Below are positions 62,477 to 64,000 of a DNA stretch of 64,000 nucleotides, in pieces; position 1 is the stretch's first letter; each line of letters begins with the position of its first letter. The stretch comes from Shewanella canadensis. Its GTDB lineage: Bacteria; Pseudomonadota; Gammaproteobacteria; Enterobacterales; Shewanellaceae. A program made the translations under genes and the position numbers. The notes beneath the pieces were generated by a model that saw only the letters and a program-made list of their open reading frames with translations, had not been told where the DNA came from and searched no databases. The DNA is taken from NCBI RefSeq assembly GCF_003966225.1, contig NZ_RXNU01000001.1, positions 62,001-126,000 on the forward strand. Direction: 5' to 3'.

Positions 62477-64000
62477 TTACTGAGTGCCTTCCTGTTTTTC
62501 TACATGACAAGTCAAGCAGCTTTCAGGCTCTTTAAAGTTGGTTTGCTCACTGTAGTAATCATCTTTGGTTGAGTAAGCATCGCCGTGTTTGGCTAATGTC
62601 TTGGCATGACAGAAACCACAGGTCAGTAACTCACCATGACTATCCGGCGCGCCATTATTTCCATGACACTCTGCGCATTCCCACGGCGCCATTTCTTGAG
62701 TCACATGGCTGTTGGCGGCATTGTGACAAGTCGTACAGTCTGGTATTTTCCAGCCAAAGTGAGACGATGTTAATGGGGCTCTGGCCTGGCTGATATCTTT
62801 GATCCGAGTCGGATCGATCTCAGGAGCTTCTGCATCACAACCAGAAGTTGATTCTTGGTTACCGTAACCATTCCCGAAGGCGGCACCAATATAGTTAATG
62901 TATTCTGGCCCATAGATGATCATGGCATCACCGGTCAGGTGTGGATCGTTACCACCGAAAGGCAAACCAAACTTCATATAACCACGCCCCTTAGGGTTAT
63001 GGTTCTCAAATTGCTCGCCTTCACCATAGTTGCGGGCACGATAGCCAAGGATCCCGGGGATCTGGCCATAACAGGCTTTACGATATTCATCGCCGCCCAT
63101 GTCGGTTCTTGCTGAGCACATGACCCATTGATAGAGACCATTTTGGGCGCCTGAGTCCATATAGTTTTCCCACTCACCAGTGTGGTGAACGAATCCGCAA
63201 GAGCCGTTGTTAGTATATCGTTCGTTAACAATATTGCCCACATCATCGCGGCCGTTAAAGCTGATCGCCGTCGCAACATAGCCCTGAACATTTGAATTGG
63301 TACTCAAACGTGGCCAGTAGGACCAATCGATCTTCAGATCGGGGCGCTGTTCGACCAGAGATAGCCAGGCATCAAGCTCGGTTATGGTTCCCTCTTTATA
63401 GATGTCGGATCTGAGGTTATGGGGAGTGACCTCGATATCTTTAAATACCGCACGTTGATTCGGGATAAGGATCTCGCCTGTTGCCGTGGTCTTAGCTGGT
63501 TTAAAGTCGATGACGATTTCCGGGATGATCACCTTGCCACCATTCTCGGCTAAACGGTCCATCTCTTTCTGGTATTTCTTCTTACGAATATCCATCTCAC
63601 CAGGCTGTGCGGCAACCAGAACGATACTCATCTCGTTCTTAAGTGGGTGGTGATCCATACGGAAATAGATCTCCTCCTCCTTGTAATAGTAACTTTCAGT
63701 CTCGTAGCTGCCCTCTTTCTTATGTTCCCATATGCTAGGACCTACCAGGTATTTCCAGCCTTGCCCCTCAGTTTTCCCAAGATTCTCTGGATCTACCACT
63801 TCCGGCAGGCCGGTGATGCCTTCGATCGAGGTGATAAAGTGAGTCTTGAGGTTTTCATCTTTTTCATATTCGATGTCGAGGTTATATTTCTTGGCTGCCC
63901 ATAGCAGTAGATCCATCACAGAACCACGGCCATCCTGAAAGATATCCGGGCGGATAGAGTCGATCTTTACACCTGACATGTTGATGGCCGTGGGTGGCAG
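62477..64000 (-). CDS. Large protein with C-terminal tetraheme cytochrome domain (5' end beyond window)
   Basis: The frame is open to base 64000 (seven codons before the first Met), so the N-terminus, probably with the export signal, is missing. The first visible part is DUF4430-like ('SVMDLLLWAAKKYNLDIEYE', 'HFITSIEGITG', 'GWKYLVGPS', 'EEIYFRMDHHPL'), followed by a second similar unit ('TITELDAWLSLVEQRPDLKIDWSYW'). The C-terminus has four CXXCH sites (CTTCH, CAECH, CGFCH, CLTCH). The middle has several non-haem Cys. It may be a periplasmic or surface reductase or electron carrier; I cannot name it. Confidence 0.75.
   Translation of the reverse strand: MPPTAINMSGVKIDSIRPDIFQDGRGSVMDLLLWAAKKYNLDIEYEKDENLKTHFITSIEGITGLPEVVDPENLGKTEGQGWKYLVGPSIWEHKKEGSYETESYYYKEEEIYFRMDHHPLKNEMSIVLVAAQPGEMDIRKKKYQKEMDRLAENGGKVIIPEIVIDFKPAKTTATGEILIPNQRAVFKDIEVTPHNLRSDIYKEGTITELDAWLSLVEQRPDLKIDWSYWPRLSTNSNVQGYVATAISFNGRDDVGNIVNERYTNNGSCGFVHHTGEWENYMDSGAQNGLYQWVMCSARTDMGGDEYRKACYGQIPGILGYRARNYGEGEQFENHNPKGRGYMKFGLPFGGNDPHLTGDAMIIYGPEYINYIGAAFGNGYGNQESTSGCDAEAPEIDPTRIKDISQARAPLTSSHFGWKIPDCTTCHNAANSHVTQEMAPWECAECHGNNGAPDSHGELLTCGFCHAKTLAKHGDAYSTKDDYYSEQTNFKEPESCLTCHVEKQEGTQ

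Overview
The window looks like a chromosomal piece of a marine Shewanella. Supporting signs are the UvrD, UbiA, UbiD and Fre core genes, the abundance of periplasmic multiheme c-type cytochromes, the NrfB/C/D-type electron-transfer modules, and above all a sir (dissimilatory sulfite reductase) locus built like the one known from Shewanella oneidensis. Species cannot be settled from sequence reading alone. Both window edges cut genes: an SPFH protein on the left and a tetraheme protein on the right.

Layout. 1-13 kb holds housekeeping and membrane genes: two SPFH/stomatin proteins, RidA, uvrD, ubiA, a DUF302 gene broken by one in-frame stop, a compact region of nested hairpins that looks like a structured RNA, a MazG-like hydrolase, nhaC, an S9 peptidase lipoprotein and a DUF2975/XRE pair. 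14.1-17.1 kb (minus strand) is the sirEFG haem-lyase module for the unusual CX15CH haem. 17.6-29.0 kb and 29.6-40.8 kb are two complete, diverged, head-to-tail copies of an 11-gene operon: octahaem sulfite reductase SirA, periplasmic rhodanese, FKBP isomerase with a Met/His-rich tail, TPR protein, SirC ferredoxin, SirD quinol dehydrogenase, then NosL/NosD/NosF/NosY-like copper supply proteins, and a CadC-like membrane regulator. 41-48.5 kb returns to ordinary genes (fre, ubiD, cheV, acetyltransferase, thioredoxin-like lipoprotein, aromatic amino-acid permease). A tRNA-Ser(UGA) at 48.6 kb is followed by 187-bp tandem repeats that each begin with a copy of the tRNA 3' end. 49.7-64 kb is an accessory respiratory and regulatory stretch: two related LysR genes, a split-Soret-type triheme cytochrome, an NrfBCD-like operon with a small tetraheme cytochrome behind an excellent FNR box, a soluble CZB chemoreceptor, a nitrilase, a LuxR regulator and a large C-terminally tetraheme protein.

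How the parts work together. SirC/SirD should move quinol electrons to SirA, whose active site in the MccA family is a haem c plus Cu(I). The NosL/NosDFY-like genes and the Met-rich isomerase fit copper delivery and folding, and SirEFG plus the TPR protein fit attachment of the CX15CH haem. Only one sirEFG serves both SirA copies. The NrfBCD-like operon has no terminal reductase beside it, so its electron acceptor is unknown and may be the small tetraheme cytochrome or the split-Soret cytochrome nearby. Start sites were chosen by Shine-Dalgarno spacing and by comparison between the two sir copies.
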